Of a DNA stretch of 64,000 nucleotides, positions 13,612 through 25,900 are shown piece by piece. The position numbers and the translations under genes are program-made. Under the pieces are notes generated by a model that saw nothing but the letters and a program-made list of their open reading frames with translations, was not told the origin of the DNA and made no database searches. How positions within the stretch are numbered: the stretch's first letter is position 1; each line of letters opens with the position of its first letter. This DNA is from Otis tarda (lineage: Eukaryota; Chordata; Aves; Otidiformes; Otididae): assembly GCA_026413225.1 (NCBI GenBank), contig JAPMTP010000107.1, positions 84,412 to 148,411 on the forward strand. The letters are read 5' to 3'.

Positions 13612-16600
13612 GTGCGCTGCCAATGTCCGCTGAGGAGCAGCCAGAGCTTGAGTGGCTGGCACTTTTGGTGTGGGAGCAATCGTCCGACGTTCGTGATTTT
13701 TCAGGTTTTTTTCAGTGGGCGGCCACGTGCAGCTGGTCGTAAACATCGAAGCCCTGTTCGTCAGGGAAAGCCCAGAGACCCAATGTCTCTGGTGCGGTAG
13801 GTGGACTGCCAATGGCAGCTGAGGAGCAGCAAGAGCTTGAGTGGTTGGCACTTTTGGTGTGGGAGCAAACTTCCGAGGTTTGTGATATTTCGGGGTTATT
13901 TTTCAGGGGACGCACAGGTGCAGCTGCTGGTAAACGTCGAAGCCCTGTTCGTCGGAGAAAGCCTGGAGCCCCAATGTCTGTGCTGCGGTAGGTGCGCTGC
14001 CAATGGCCGCTGAGGAGCAGCAAGAGCTTGAGTGGCTGGCACTTTTGGTGTGGGAGCAATCGTCCGACGTTCGAGATTTTTCGGGTTTTTTTCTCAGGAG
14101 GCTCCAACGTGTAGCTGGTGGTAAACATCGAAGCCCTGTTTGTCAGGGAAAGCCCGGAGACCCAATGTCTCTGGTGCGGTAGGTGGACTGCAAATGGCCG
14201 CTGAGGAGCAGCAAGAGCTTGAGTGGCTGGCACTTTTGGTGTGGGAGCAATGGTACGACGTTCGTGATTTTTCGGGGTTTTTTTCAGTGGGCACCCACGT
14301 TTAGCTGGTGGTAAACGTCGAAGCCCTGTTCGTCAGGGAAAGCCCGGAGCCCCAATGTCTGTGCTGCTGTAGGTGCACTGCCAATGGCCGCTGAGGGGCA
14401 GCAAGAGCTTCAGTGGCTGGCACTTTTGGTGTGGTAGCAATCGTCCGATGTTCGTGATTTTTCGGGGTTTTTTAACAGGAGGCTACCAAGTGTAGCTGGT
14501 GGTAAACATCGAAGCCCTGTTCATCAGGGAAAGCCCGGAGCCCCAATGTCTCTGGTGCGGTAGATGGACTGCCAATGGCCGCCGAGGAGCAGCAAGAGCT
14601 TGAGTGGCTGGCACTTTTGGTGTGGGAGCAATGGTTCGACGTTCATGGTTTTTCGGGGTTTTTTTCAGTGGGCAACCACGTTTGGCTGCTGGTAAACGTT
14701 GAAGCCCTGTCCGTCAGGGAAAGCCCGGAGCCCCAATGTCTGTGCTGCTGTAGGTGCACTGCCAATGGCCGCTGAGGAGCAGCAAGAGCTTGAGTGGATG
14801 GCACTTTTGGTGTGGGAGCAATCGTCCGACGGTTGTGATTTTTCGGGTTTTTTTTTCAGTAGGCTCCCACGTGTAGCTGGTGAAGCCCTGTTTGTCAGGG
14901 AAAGCCCGGAGCCCCAATGTCTCTGCTGCTGTACGTGCGGTACCAATGGCCGCTGAGGAGCAGCAAGAGCTTGAGTGGCTGGCACTTTTGGTGTGGGAGC
15001 AATCGTCCGACGGTGGTGATTTTTCGGGTTTTTTTTTCAGGGGGCTCCCAAGTGCAGCTGGTGGTAAACGTCGAAGCCCTGTTCGTCAGGGATAGCCCAG
15101 AGCCTCAATGTCTGTGCTGCTGTAGTTGCGCTACCAATGGCCGCTGAGGAGCAGCAAGAGCTTGAGTGTCTAGCACTTTTGGTGTGGGAGCAATCGTCCG
15201 ACGTTCGTGATTTTTCGGGGTTTTTTTCAGTGGGCGCCCACGTGTAGATGGTGGTAAACGTCGAAGCCCTGTTCGTCAGGGAAAGCCCGGAGCCCCAATG
15301 TCTGTGCTGCTGTAGGTGCGCTGCCAATGGCAGCTGAGGAGCAGCAAGAGCTTGAGTGGCTGGCACTTTTGGTGTGGGAGCAATCGTCCGACATTCGTGA
15401 TTTTTCAGGTTTTTTTTCAGTGGGCGCCAACGTGCAGCTGGTGGTAAACATCGAAGCCCTGTTCGTCAGGGAAAGCCCGGAGCCCCAATGTCTCTGGTGC
15501 GGTACGTGGACTGCGAATGGCCGCTGAGGAGCAGCAAGAGCTTGAATGGCTGGCACTTTTGCTGTTGGAGCAATCGTCCGACGTTTGTGATTTTTCGGGT
15601 TTTTTTTTCAGAGGGCTCCCAAGTGCAGCTGGTGGTATACGTCGAAGCCCTGTTCGTCAGGGAAAGCCCGGAGCCTCAATGTCTGTGCTGCGGTACGTGC
15701 GGTACCAATGGCCGCTGAGGAGCAGCAAGAGCTTGAGTGGCTGGCACTTTTGGTGTGGGAGCAATCGTCCGACATTCATGATTTTTCAGGTTTCTTTTCA
15801 GTGGGCGCCCACGTGCAGCTGGTGGTAAACATCGAAGCCCTGTTCGTCAGGGAAAGCCCGGAACCCCAATGTCTCTGGTGCGGTACGTGGACTGCCAATG
15901 TCCGCTGAGGAGCAGCCAGAGTTTGAGTGTCTGGCACTTTTGGTGTGGGAGCAATCGTCCGACGTTCGTGATTTTTCAGGTTTTTTTCAGTGGGCGGCCA
16001 CGTGCAGCTGGTGTTAAACCTCGAAGCCCTGCTCGTCAGGGAAAGCCCAGAGACCCAATGTCTCTGGTGCGGTAGGTGGACTGCCAATGGCCGCTGAGGA
16101 GCAGCAAGAGCTTGAGTGGTTGGCACTTTTGGTGTGGGAGCAAACTTCCGAGGTTTGTGATATTTCGGGGTTATTTTTCATGGGACGCACAGGTGCAGCT
16201 GCTGGTAAACGTCGAAGCCCTGTTCATCGAAGAAAGCCTGGAGCCCCAATGTCTGTGCTGCGGTAGGTGCGCTGCCAATGGCCGCTGAGGAGCAGCAAGA
16301 GCTTGAGTGTCTGGCACTTTTGGTGTGGGAGCAATCGTCCGACGTTCGAGATTTTTCGGGTTTTTTTCTCAGGAGGCTCCAACGTGTAGCTGGTGGTAAA
16401 CATCGAAGCCCTGTTTGTCAGGGAAAGCCCGGAGCCCCAATGTCTCTGGTGCGGTAGGTGGACTGCAAATGGCCGCTGAGGAGCAGCAAGAGCTTGAGTG
16501 GCTGGCACTTTTGGTGTGGGAGCAATGGTTCGACGTTCGTGATTTTTCGGGGTTTTTTTCAGTGGGCACCCACGTTTAGCTGGTGGTAAACGTCGAAGCC

Positions 16601-17170
16601 CTGTTCGTCAGGGAAAGCCCGGAGCCCCAATGTCTGTGCTGCTGTAGGTGCACTGCCAATGGCCGCTGAGGAGCAGCAAGAGCTTGAGTGGCTGGCACTT
16701 TTGGTGTGGGAGCAATGGTTCGACGTTTGTGATTTTTCGGGGTTTTTTTCAGTGGGCACCCACGTTTAGCTGGTGGTAAACGTCGAAGCCCTGTTCGTCA
16801 GGGAAAGCCCGGAGCCCCAATGTCTGTGCTGCTGTAGGTGCACTGCCAATGGCCGCTGAGGGGCAGCAAGAGCTTGAGTGTCTGGCACTTTTGGTGTGGG
16901 AGCAATCGTCCGATGTTTGTGATTTTTCGGGTTTTTTTAACAGGAGGCTACCAAGTGTAGCTGGTGGTAAACATCGAAGCCCTGTTCGTCAGGGAAAGCC
17001 CGGAGCCCCAATGTCTCTGGTGCGGTAGATGGACTGCCAATGGCCGCCGAGGAGTAGCAAGAGCTTGAGTGGCTGGCACTTTTGGTGTGGGAGCAATGGT
17101 TCGACGTTCATGGTTTTTCGGGGTTTCTTTCAGTGGGCAACCACGTTTGGCTACTGGTAAACGTTGAAGC
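13612..17170 (+). repeat. 12-13 monomer register duplication
   Basis: The segment 13,612-14,300 matches 15,888-16,575 at a shift of about 2,275 bp. The next part matches at about 2,465 bp, because one monomer (about 16,559-16,759) is extra in the second copy. Shared rare variants include AGCAAACTTCCGAGGTTTGT (13,865 and 16,140) and TTTTTTAACAGGAGGCTACC (about 14,470 and 16,935). Confidence 0.75.
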
Positions 17171-17750
17171 CCTGTTCGTCAGGGAAAGCCCGGAGCCCCA
17201 ATGTCTGTGCTGCTGTAGGTGCACTGTCAATGGCCGCTGAGGAGCAGCAAGAGCTTGAGTGGCTGGCACTTCTGGTGTGGGTGCAATCGTCTGACGTTCG
17301 TGATTTTTCGGGGTTTTTTTCAGTGGGCGCCCACATGTAGCTGCTGGTAAACATCGAAGCCCTGTTCGTCAGGGAAAGCCCGGAGCCCCAATGTCTGTGC
17401 TGCTGTAGGTGCACTGTCAATGGCCGCTGAGGAGCAGCAAGATCTTGAGTGGCTGGAACTTTTGGTGTGGGAGCAATGGTCCGATGTTCGTGATTCTTCA
17501 GGTTTTTTTTTCAGGGCCTCCCACGTGTAGCTGGTGGTAAACTTGGAAGACCTGTTCGTCAGGGAAAGCCCGGAGCCTCAATGTCTGTGCTGCTGTACGT
17601 GTGCTACCAATGGCCGCTGAGGAGCAGCAAGAGCTTGAGTGTCTGGCCCTTTTGGTGTTGGAGCAATGGTCCGACGTTCGTGATTTTTCGGGGTTTCTTT
17701 TTCAGGGGGCGCCCCGGTGCAGCTGGTGGTAAACATCGAAGCCCTTTTCG

Positions 17751-19750
17751 TCAGGGAAAGCCCAGAGCCCAAATGTCTGTGCTGCTGTAGGTGCACTGCC
17801 AATGGCCGCTGAGGGGCAGCAAGAGCTTGAGTGGCTGGCACTTTTGGTGTGGGAGCAATCGTCTGACGTTCGTGATTTTTCGAGTTTTTTTTTCAGGGGG
17901 CGCCCACGTGCAGCTGGTGGTAAACGTCGAAGCCCTGTTCGTCAGGGAAAGCCCGGAGCCCCAATACCTGTGCTGCTGTACGTGTGCTGCCAATGGCCGC
18001 TGAGGAGCAGCAAGAGCTTGAGTGTCTAGCACTTTTGGTGTGGGAGCAATGGTCCGACGTTCGTGATTTTTTGGGGTTTTTTTTCAGGGGGCGCCCTGGT
18101 GCAGCTGGTGGTATACGTCGAAACCCTGTTCGTCAGGGAAAGCCCGGAGCCCCAATGTCTGTGCTGCTGTAGGTGCGCTGCCAATGGCCGCTGAGGAGCA
18201 GCAAGAGCTTGAGTGGCTGGCACTTCTGGTGTGGGTGCACTCGTCTGACGTTCGTGATTTTTCGGGTTTTTTTTCAGTGGGCACCCACGTGCAGCTGGTG
18301 GTAAACGTCGAAGCCCTGTTCGTCAGGGAAAGCCCGGAGCCGCAATGTCTGTGCTGCTGTAGGTGCGCTGCCAATGTCCGCTGAGGAGCAGCAAGAGCTT
18401 GCGTGGCTGTCACTTTTGTTGTGGGAGCAATCGTCCCACGTTCGTGATTTTTTGTGGTTTTTTTTCAGGGAGCGCCCAGGTGCAGCTGGTGGTAAACGTC
18501 GAAGCCCTGTTCGTCAGGGAAAGCCCGGAGCCCCAATGTCTGTGCTGCTGTAGGTGGACTGCCAATGGCCGCTGAGGAGCAGCAAGAGCTTGAGTGTCTG
18601 GCACTTTTGGTGTGGGAGCAATCGTCTGACGTTCGTGATTTTTTGGGGTTTTTTTTTTCAGTGAGCGCCCATGTGCATGTGGTGGTATACGTCGAAGCCC
18701 TGTTCGTCAGGGAAAGCCCGGAGCTCCAATGTCTGTGCTGCTGTAGGTGCGCTGCCAATGGCCGCTGAGGAGCAGCAAGAGCTTGAGTGGCTGGCACTTT
18801 TGGTGTGGGAGCAATCGTCCGACGTTCGTGATATTTTGGGGATTTTTTTCCGGGAGCGCCCAGGTGCAGCGGGTGGTAAACGTCGAAGCCCTGTTCGTCA
18901 GAGAAAGCCCGGAGCCCCAATGTCTGTGCTGCTGTAGGTGCGCTGCCAATGTCCGCTGAGGAGCAGCAAGAGCTTGAGTGGCTGGCACTTTTGGTGTGGG
19001 AGCAATTCTCCGACGTTCGTGATTTTTCAGGTTTTCTTCAGTGGGCGCCCACGTGCAGCTGGTGGTAAACATCGAAGCCCTGTTCGTCAGGGAAAGCCCG
19101 GAGCCCCAATGTCTCTGGTGCGGTAGGTGCACTGCCAATGGCGGCTGAGGAGCAGCAAGAGCTTGAGTGTCTGGCACTTTTGGTGTGGGAGCAATGGTCC
19201 AAGGTTCGTGATTTTTCGAGTTTTTTTTTCACGGGACGCCCTCGTGCAGCTGGTGGTAAACGTCGAAGCCCTGTTCGTCAGGGAAAGCCCGGAGCCCCAA
19301 TGTCTATGCTCCTGTAGGTGCACTGCCAATGGCCGCTGAGGAGCAGCAAGAGCTTGAGTAGCTGGCACTTTTGGTGTTGGAGCAATGGTCCGACGTTCGT
19401 AATTTTTTGGGGTTTTTTTTTCAGGGGGCACGCACGTGCAGCTGGTGGTAAACGTCGAAGCCCTGTTCGTCAGGGAAAGCCCGGAGCCCCAATGTCTCTG
19501 GTGCTGTAGGTGCGCTGCCAATGGCCGCTGAGGAGCAGCAAGAGCTTGAGTGGCTGGCACTTTTGTTGTGGGAGCAATCGTCCCACGTTCGTGATTTTTT
19601 GTGGTTTTTTTTCAGGGAGCGCCCAAGTGCAGCTGGTGGTAAACGTCGAAGCCCTGTTCGTCAGGGAAAGCCCGGAGCCCCAATACCTGTGCTGCTGTAC
19701 GTGTGCTGCCAATGGCCGCTGAGGAGCAGCAAGAGCTTGAGTGTCTAGCA
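17751..19750 (+). repeat. 9-monomer register repeat
   Basis: The monomer pair at 17,960-18,060, with the variant CCCCAATACCTGTGC, recurs at 19,680-19,780, a shift of about 1,719 bp (9 monomers). Inside it, a monomer with TTTTGTTGTGGGAGCAAT at about 18,413 recurs at about 19,560 (6 monomers). These overlapping registers indicate repeated unequal exchange rather than one fixed higher-order unit. Confidence 0.65.
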
Positions 19751-22700
19751 CTTTTGGTGTGGGAGCAATGGTCCGACGTTCGTGATTTTTTGGGGTTTTT
19801 TTCAGTGGGCGCCCACGTGCAGCTGGTGGTAAACGTCGAAGCCCTGTTCGTCAGGGAAAGCCCGGAGCCCCAATGTCTGTGCTGCTGTACTTGCGCTGCC
19901 AATGGCCGCAGAGGAGCAGCAAGAGCTTGAGTGGCTGGCACTTTTGGTGTGGGAGCAATGGTTCGACGTTCGTGATTTTTCTGGGTTTTTTTCAGTGGGC
20001 GCCCACGTGTAGCTGCTGGTAAACATCGAAGCCCTGTTCGTCAGGGAAAGCCCGGAGCCCCAATGTGTGTGCTGCTGTAGGTGCACTGTCAATGGCCGCT
20101 GAGGAGCAGCAAGAGCTTGAGTGGCTGGCACTTTTGGTGTGGGAGCAATGGTCCGATGTTCGTGATGCTTCAGGTTTTTTTTTCAGGGGGCTCCCACGTG
20201 TAGCTGGTGATAAACTTGGAAGACCTGTTCGTCAGGGAAAGCCCGGAGCCTCAATATCTGTGCTGCTGTACGTGTGCTACCAATGGCCGCTGAGGAGCAG
20301 CAAGAGCTTGAGTGTCTAGCACTTTTGGTGTGGGAGCAATCGTCCGATGTTCGTGATTTTTTCGGGTTTTATTTCAGGGGGCGCCCTGGTGCAGCTGGTG
20401 GTAAACGTCGAAGCCCTGTTCGTCAGGGAAAGCCCAGAGCCCCAATGTCTGTGCTGCTGTAGGTGCGCTGCCAATGGCCGCTGAGGAGCAGCAAGAGCTT
20501 CAGTGGCTGGCACTTTTGGTGTGGGAGCAATCGTCTGACGTTCATGATTTTTTGGGGTTTTTTTTCCGGGAGTGCCCACGTGCAGCTGGTGGTAAACGTC
20601 GAAGCCCTGTTCGTCAGGGAAAGCCCGGAGCCCCAATGTCTGTGCTGCTGTAGGTGCACTGCCAATGGCCACTGAGGAGCAGCAAGAGCTTGAGTGGCTG
20701 GCACTTTTGGTGTGGGAGCAATCGTCCGACGTTCGTGATTTTTCGGGGTTTTTTTCAGGCGGCTCCCACGTGTAGCTGGTGGTAAACATGGAAGCCCTGT
20801 TCGTCAGGGAAAGCCCGGATCCTCAATGTCTGTGGTGCTGTAGGTGCGCTGCCAATGGCCGCTGAGGAGCAGCAAGAGCTTGAGTGGCTGGCACTTTTGG
20901 TGTGGGAGCAATCGTCCGACGTTCGTGATTTTTCGGGGTTTTTTTCAGTGGGCGCCCACGTGTAGATGGTGGTAAACGTCGAAGCCCTGTTCGTCAGGGA
21001 AAGCCCGGAGCCCCAATGCCTGTGCTGCTGTAGGTGCGCTGCCAATGGCCACTGAGGAGCAAAAAGAGCTTGAGTGGCTGGCACTTTTGGTGTGGGAGCA
21101 ATGGTTCGAGGTTCGTGATTTTTCGGGGTTTTTTTCAGGGAGCGCCCACGTGCAGCTGGTGGTAAAGGTCTAAGCCCTGTTCGTCAGGGAAAGCCCGGAG
21201 CCCCAGTGTCTGTGCTGCTGTAGGTGCGCTTCCAATGGCCGCTGAGGAGCAGCAAGAGCTTGAGTGGCTGGCCCTTTTGGTGTGTGAGCAATGGTTCGAC
21301 GTTCGTGATTTTTCGGGGTTTTTTTCAGTGGCGCCCACGTGTAGCTCGTGGTAAACGTCGAAGCCCTCTTCGTCAGGGAAACCCCGGAGCCCCAATGTCT
21401 GTGGTGCTGTAGATGCGCTGCAAATGGCCGCTGAGGAGCAGCAAGAGCTTGAGTGGCTGGCACTTTTGGTGTGGGAGCAATTGTCCGACGTTCGTGATTT
21501 TTCGAGTTTTTTTTTAAGTGGGTGCCACGTGTAGATGTTGGTAAACGTCGAAGCCCTGTTCGTCAGGGAAAGCCCGGAGCCCCAATGTCTGTGCTGCTGT
21601 AGGTGCACTGCCAATGGCCGCTGGGGAGCAGCAAGAGCTTGAGTGGCTGGCACTTTTGGTGTAGGAGCAATGGTTCGACGTTCGTGATTTTTCGGGGTTT
21701 TTTTCAGGGGGCGCCCTGGGGTAGCTGTTGGTAAACGTCGAAGCCCTGTTCGTCAGGGAAAGCCCGGAGCCCCAATGTCTGTGGTGCTGTAGGTGCACTG
21801 CCAATGGCCACTGAGGAGCAGCAAGAGCCTGAGTGGCTGGCACTTTTGATGTGGGAGCAATCGTCCGACGTTCGTGATTTTTCGGGTTTTTTTTCAGGCG
21901 GCTCCCACGTGTAGCTGGTGGTAAACGTGGAAGCCCTGTTCGTCAGGGAAAGCCCGGAGGCCCAATGTCTGTGCTGCTGTAGGTGCGCTGCCAATGGCCG
22001 CTGAGGAGCAGCAAGAGCTTGAGTGGCTGGCACTTTTGGTGTGGGAGCAATGGTTCGAGGTTCGTGATTTTTCGGGGTTTTTTTCAGGGAGCGCCCACGT
22101 GCAGCTGGTGGTAAACGTCTAAGCCCTGTTCGTCAGGGAAAGCCCGGAGCCCCAGTGTCTGTGCTGCTGTAGGTGCGCTTCCAATGGCCGCTGAGGAGCA
22201 GCAAGAGCTTGAGTGGCTGGCACTTTTGGTGTGGGAGCAATCGTCCGACGTTCGTGATTTTTCGGGTTTTTTTTCAGGCGGCTCCCACGTGTAGCTGGTG
22301 GTAAACGTGGAAGCCCTGTTCGTCAGGGAAAGCCCGGAGGCCCAATGTCTGTGGTGCTGTAGGTGCGCTGCCAATGGCCGCTGAGGAGCAGCAAGAGCTT
22401 GAGTGGCTGGCACTTTTGGTGTGGGAGCAATGGTCCGACGTTCGTGATTTTTCGGGGTTTTTTTCAGTGGGCGCGCACGTGTAGATGGTGGTAAACGTCG
22501 AAACCCTGTTTGTCAGGGAAAGCCCGGAGCCCCAATGTCTGTGGTGCTGTAGGTGCGCTGCCAATGGCCGCTGAGGAGCAGCAAGAGCTTGAGTGCCTGG
22601 CACTTTTGGTGTGGGAGCAATCGTCCGACGTTCGTGATTTTTCGGGGTTTTTTTTCAGGGGACGCCCTGGTGCAGCTGGTGGTAAACGTCGAAGCCCTCT

Positions 22701-22989
22701 TCGTCAGGGAAAGCCCGGAGCCGCAATGACTGTGGTGCTGTAGGTGGACTGCCAGTGGCCGCTGAGGAGCAGCAAGAGCTTGAGTGGCTGGCACTTCTGG
22801 TGTGGGAGCAATGGTCAGACTTTCGTGATTTTTTGGGTTTTATTTTCAGTGAGCGCCCTGGTGCCGCTGGAGGTAAACGTCGAAGCCCTGTTCGTCAGGG
22901 AAAGCCCGGAGCCCCAATGTCTGTGGTGCTGTAGATGCGCTGCCAATGGCCGCTGAGGAGCAGCAAGAGCTTGAGTGTCTGCCACTGTT

Positions 22990-25900
22990 GGTGTGGGAGG
23001 AATTGTCCGACATTCATACTTTTTAGGATAATGTTTTTCGTGGGCGTTTTCCTACAGTTTATGTTAAAAGTTGAAGCGTTGTTCGTCAGGGAAAGCCTGA
23101 ATCCCCAGTGTCTCTGGTGCTGTACGTGTGGCATCAAAGGCCGGTGAGGAGCAGCAAGAGCTTTAGTTGCTGGCACTTGTGGTGTGGGAGCAATCGTCCG
23201 ATGTTCGTGATTTTTAGGGTATGTTTTCAGTGGGCTCTTCCCTGCAGTTGATGGCAAACGTCGAAGTGCTGTTGGCCATGGAAAGCCGAGAGCCCCCGTG
23301 TCTGTGGTGCTGTAGTTGCGGCGTCAGCGGCCAGTGAGGGCCAGCAAGAGGTTTAGTTGCTGGCACTTTTGATGGGGTAGCAATCGTGCAATGTTCGTGG
23401 TTTTTGAAGCATTTTGTAAGTGGGAGGCCCTGTGTAGTTGATGAAAAACGTAGAAGCGCTGTTCATCAGGGAAAGCCCAGAGCCCCAGTGTCTGGTGTCC
23501 TGTAGATGCGGTGTGAAGGGTGGGTGAGGAGCAGCAAGAGCCTGAGTTGCTGGCACGTTTGGTGTGGGAACAATCATCCCATGTTCATGATTTTTAGTGT
23601 AATTTCTTCAGTGGGCGCTTCAGTGCAGTTGATGGTAAACTTCGAAACGCTGTTCATCAGGGAAAGCCTGAAGCACCAGTGTCTGTGTTGTAGATGCTGC
23701 GACAACAGCCGGTGAGGAGCTGCAAGAGCTTGAGTTGCTGGCACTTTTGGTGTGGGAGCAATCGTCCCACGTACATGATTTTTAGGGCGTTTTGTAAGTG
23801 GGCGGCCCTGTGCAGTTGATGGTAAACTTCGAAACGCTGTTCATCAGGGAAAGCCTGAAGCACCAGTGTCTGTGTTGTAGATGCTGCGTCAACGGCCGGG
23901 GAGTAGCAGCAAGAGCTTGAGTGGCTGGCACTTTTGGTGTGGGAGCAATCGTCCGACATTCGTGATTTTTAGGGCATTTTGTAAGAGGGCGGACCTTAGT
24001 ACTTAATGGTAAACTTCGAAGATCTGTTGGTCATGAAAAGCCCGGAGCCCCAATGTCTGTGGTGCTGTAGATGCAGTGGAAACGGCGGTGAGGAGCAGCA
24101 AGAGCTTGAGTTGCTAGCAGTTTTGGTGTGGGAGCAATCGTCTGACGTTCGTGATTTTTAGGGTATTTTTTCCGTGGGAGGCCCTGTGCAGTTGACGGGA
24201 AACGTTGAAGCGCTGTTCGTCAGGGAAAGCCCGGAGCCCCAATGTCTGTGGTGCTGTAGATGCGATGTCAACGGCCGCTGACGAGCAGCAAGAGCTTTAG
24301 TTGCTAGCAGTTTTAGTGTGGGAGCAATCGTCTGACGTTCGTGATTTTTAGTTTATTTTTTCAGTGGGCGCTTTTGTGCAGTTGATGGTAAACGTGGAAG
24401 CGGTGTTCCTCAGGGAAAGCCTGGAGCCGCAGTGTCTGTGGTGCTGTATGTACGGCATCAACAGTCGGTGAGGAGCAGCAAGAGCTTGAGTTGCTGGCAC
24501 TTTTGGTGTGGGAGCAATCGTCTGACGTTCTTGATTTTTAGGGTATTTTGTCAGTGGGCGCTTCCGTGCAGTTGATGGTAAACGTCGAAGCGCTGTTCGT
24601 CAGGGAAATCCCGAAGCCCCAGTGTCGCTGGTGCTGTAGAACCGGCGTGAATGGCCGCTGAGGAGCAGCAAGAGCTTGAGTTGTGGCAGTTGTGGTGTGG
24701 GAGCAATGGTCCGACGTTCGTGATTTTTAGGGTATTTTTTCAGTGGACGGCACTGTGCAGTTGATGGGAAATGCTGAAGCGCTGTTCATGTGGGAAAGCT
24801 TGGACCCCCAATGTCTGTGGTGCTGTAGATGCGACGTCAACGGCTAGTGATAAGCAGCAAGAGCTTGAGTGTATGGCACTTTTGGTGTGGGAGCAATCGT
24901 CAGACATTTATGATTTTTAGTGTATTTTATCAGTGGACGGCCCTGTTCTGTTGATGGCAAAACGGCGAAGCGCTGTTCATCAGGGAAAGCCTGGACCCCC
25001 AGTGTCTGTGGTGCTGTAGATGCGACGTCAATGGCTAGTGATAAGCAGCAAGAGCTTGAGTTGCTGGCACTTTTGGTGTGGGAGCAATCGTCCGACATTC
25101 ATGATTTTTAGTGTATTTGTTTCAGTGGGCGCTTCCGAGCACTTAATGGTAAATCTCGAAGCGCTGTTTGTCAGGGAAAGCCCAGAGCCCCAGTGTCTGA
25201 GGTTTTCTAGATGCGGTGTGATGGGCGGGTGAGGAGCAGCAAGAGCTTGAGTTGCTGGCACTTTTGGTATGGGAGCAATCATCAAACGTTGGTGATTTTT
25301 AGTGGATTTTGTCAGTGCTGGTCCTGTTTTTTAGGGTATATTTTCAGTGGGCACTTCCGTGCAGTTGATGGTAGACATTGAAGAGCTCTTGGTCAGGGAA
25401 AGCCCGGAGCCCCAGTGTCTGTTGTGTTGTAGATGTGGCATCAACGGCCGGTGAGGAGCAGCAAGAGCTTGAGTTGCTGGCACTTCTGGTGTGAGAGCAA
25501 TCGTCTGACGTTCATGATTTTTAGGGTACTTTTCAGGGGAACTTCCGTGCAACTGATGTAAACGTCGAAGCGCTGTTCGTCAGGGAAAGCCCACAGCCCC
25601 AATGTCTGTGGTGCTGTAGATGCGGCATCAACGGCTGGTGAGGTGCAGAAAGAGCTTTAGTGTCTGGCACGATTGGTGTGGGAGCAATCGTGCGACATTC
25701 GTGATTTTTAGGGTATTTTTTCAGTGGACAGCAGTTGATGGGAAACTTCGAAGCGCTGTTCATCCGGAAAAGCCAGAAGCCCCATTGTCTGCGATGCTGT
25801 AGATGCGGCGTGAACGGCCAGTGAGGAGCAGCAAGAGCTTGAGTTGCTGGCACTTTTGCTGTGGGAGCAATCGTCTGACATTCGTACCTTTTATGGTATT

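Larger units (their letters stand above)
1..22990 (+). repeat. ~191-bp satellite array, left, homogeneous part
   Basis: Tandem head-to-tail monomers of about 190-191 bp fill this stretch; the landmark CCAATGGCCGCTGAGGAGCA recurs at 650, 841, 1034, 1227, 1417, 1608 and onward at that spacing. Each monomer has a conserved block (GAGCAGCAAGAGCTTGAGTG), a GTGTGGGAGCAAT block, a T-run of 6-10 bases ending in CAG, a spacer with GGGCGCCCACGTG, and GTCAGGGAAAGCCCGGAGCC. Neighbouring monomers differ at a few per cent to about ten per cent of positions, mostly in the T-run and the spacer. Many reading frames stay open across a monomer, but the period is not a multiple of three and no coding pattern is kept, so none is annotated as a gene. 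The array continues beyond the window edge. Confidence 0.97.

Noticed and set aside
1-22990. CENP-B-box-like TTCG...CGGG in each monomer (TTCGTGATTTTTCGGGG)
   Set aside because: The spacing is eight bases rather than seven and the required central A is absent. CENP-B is also not established in birds.
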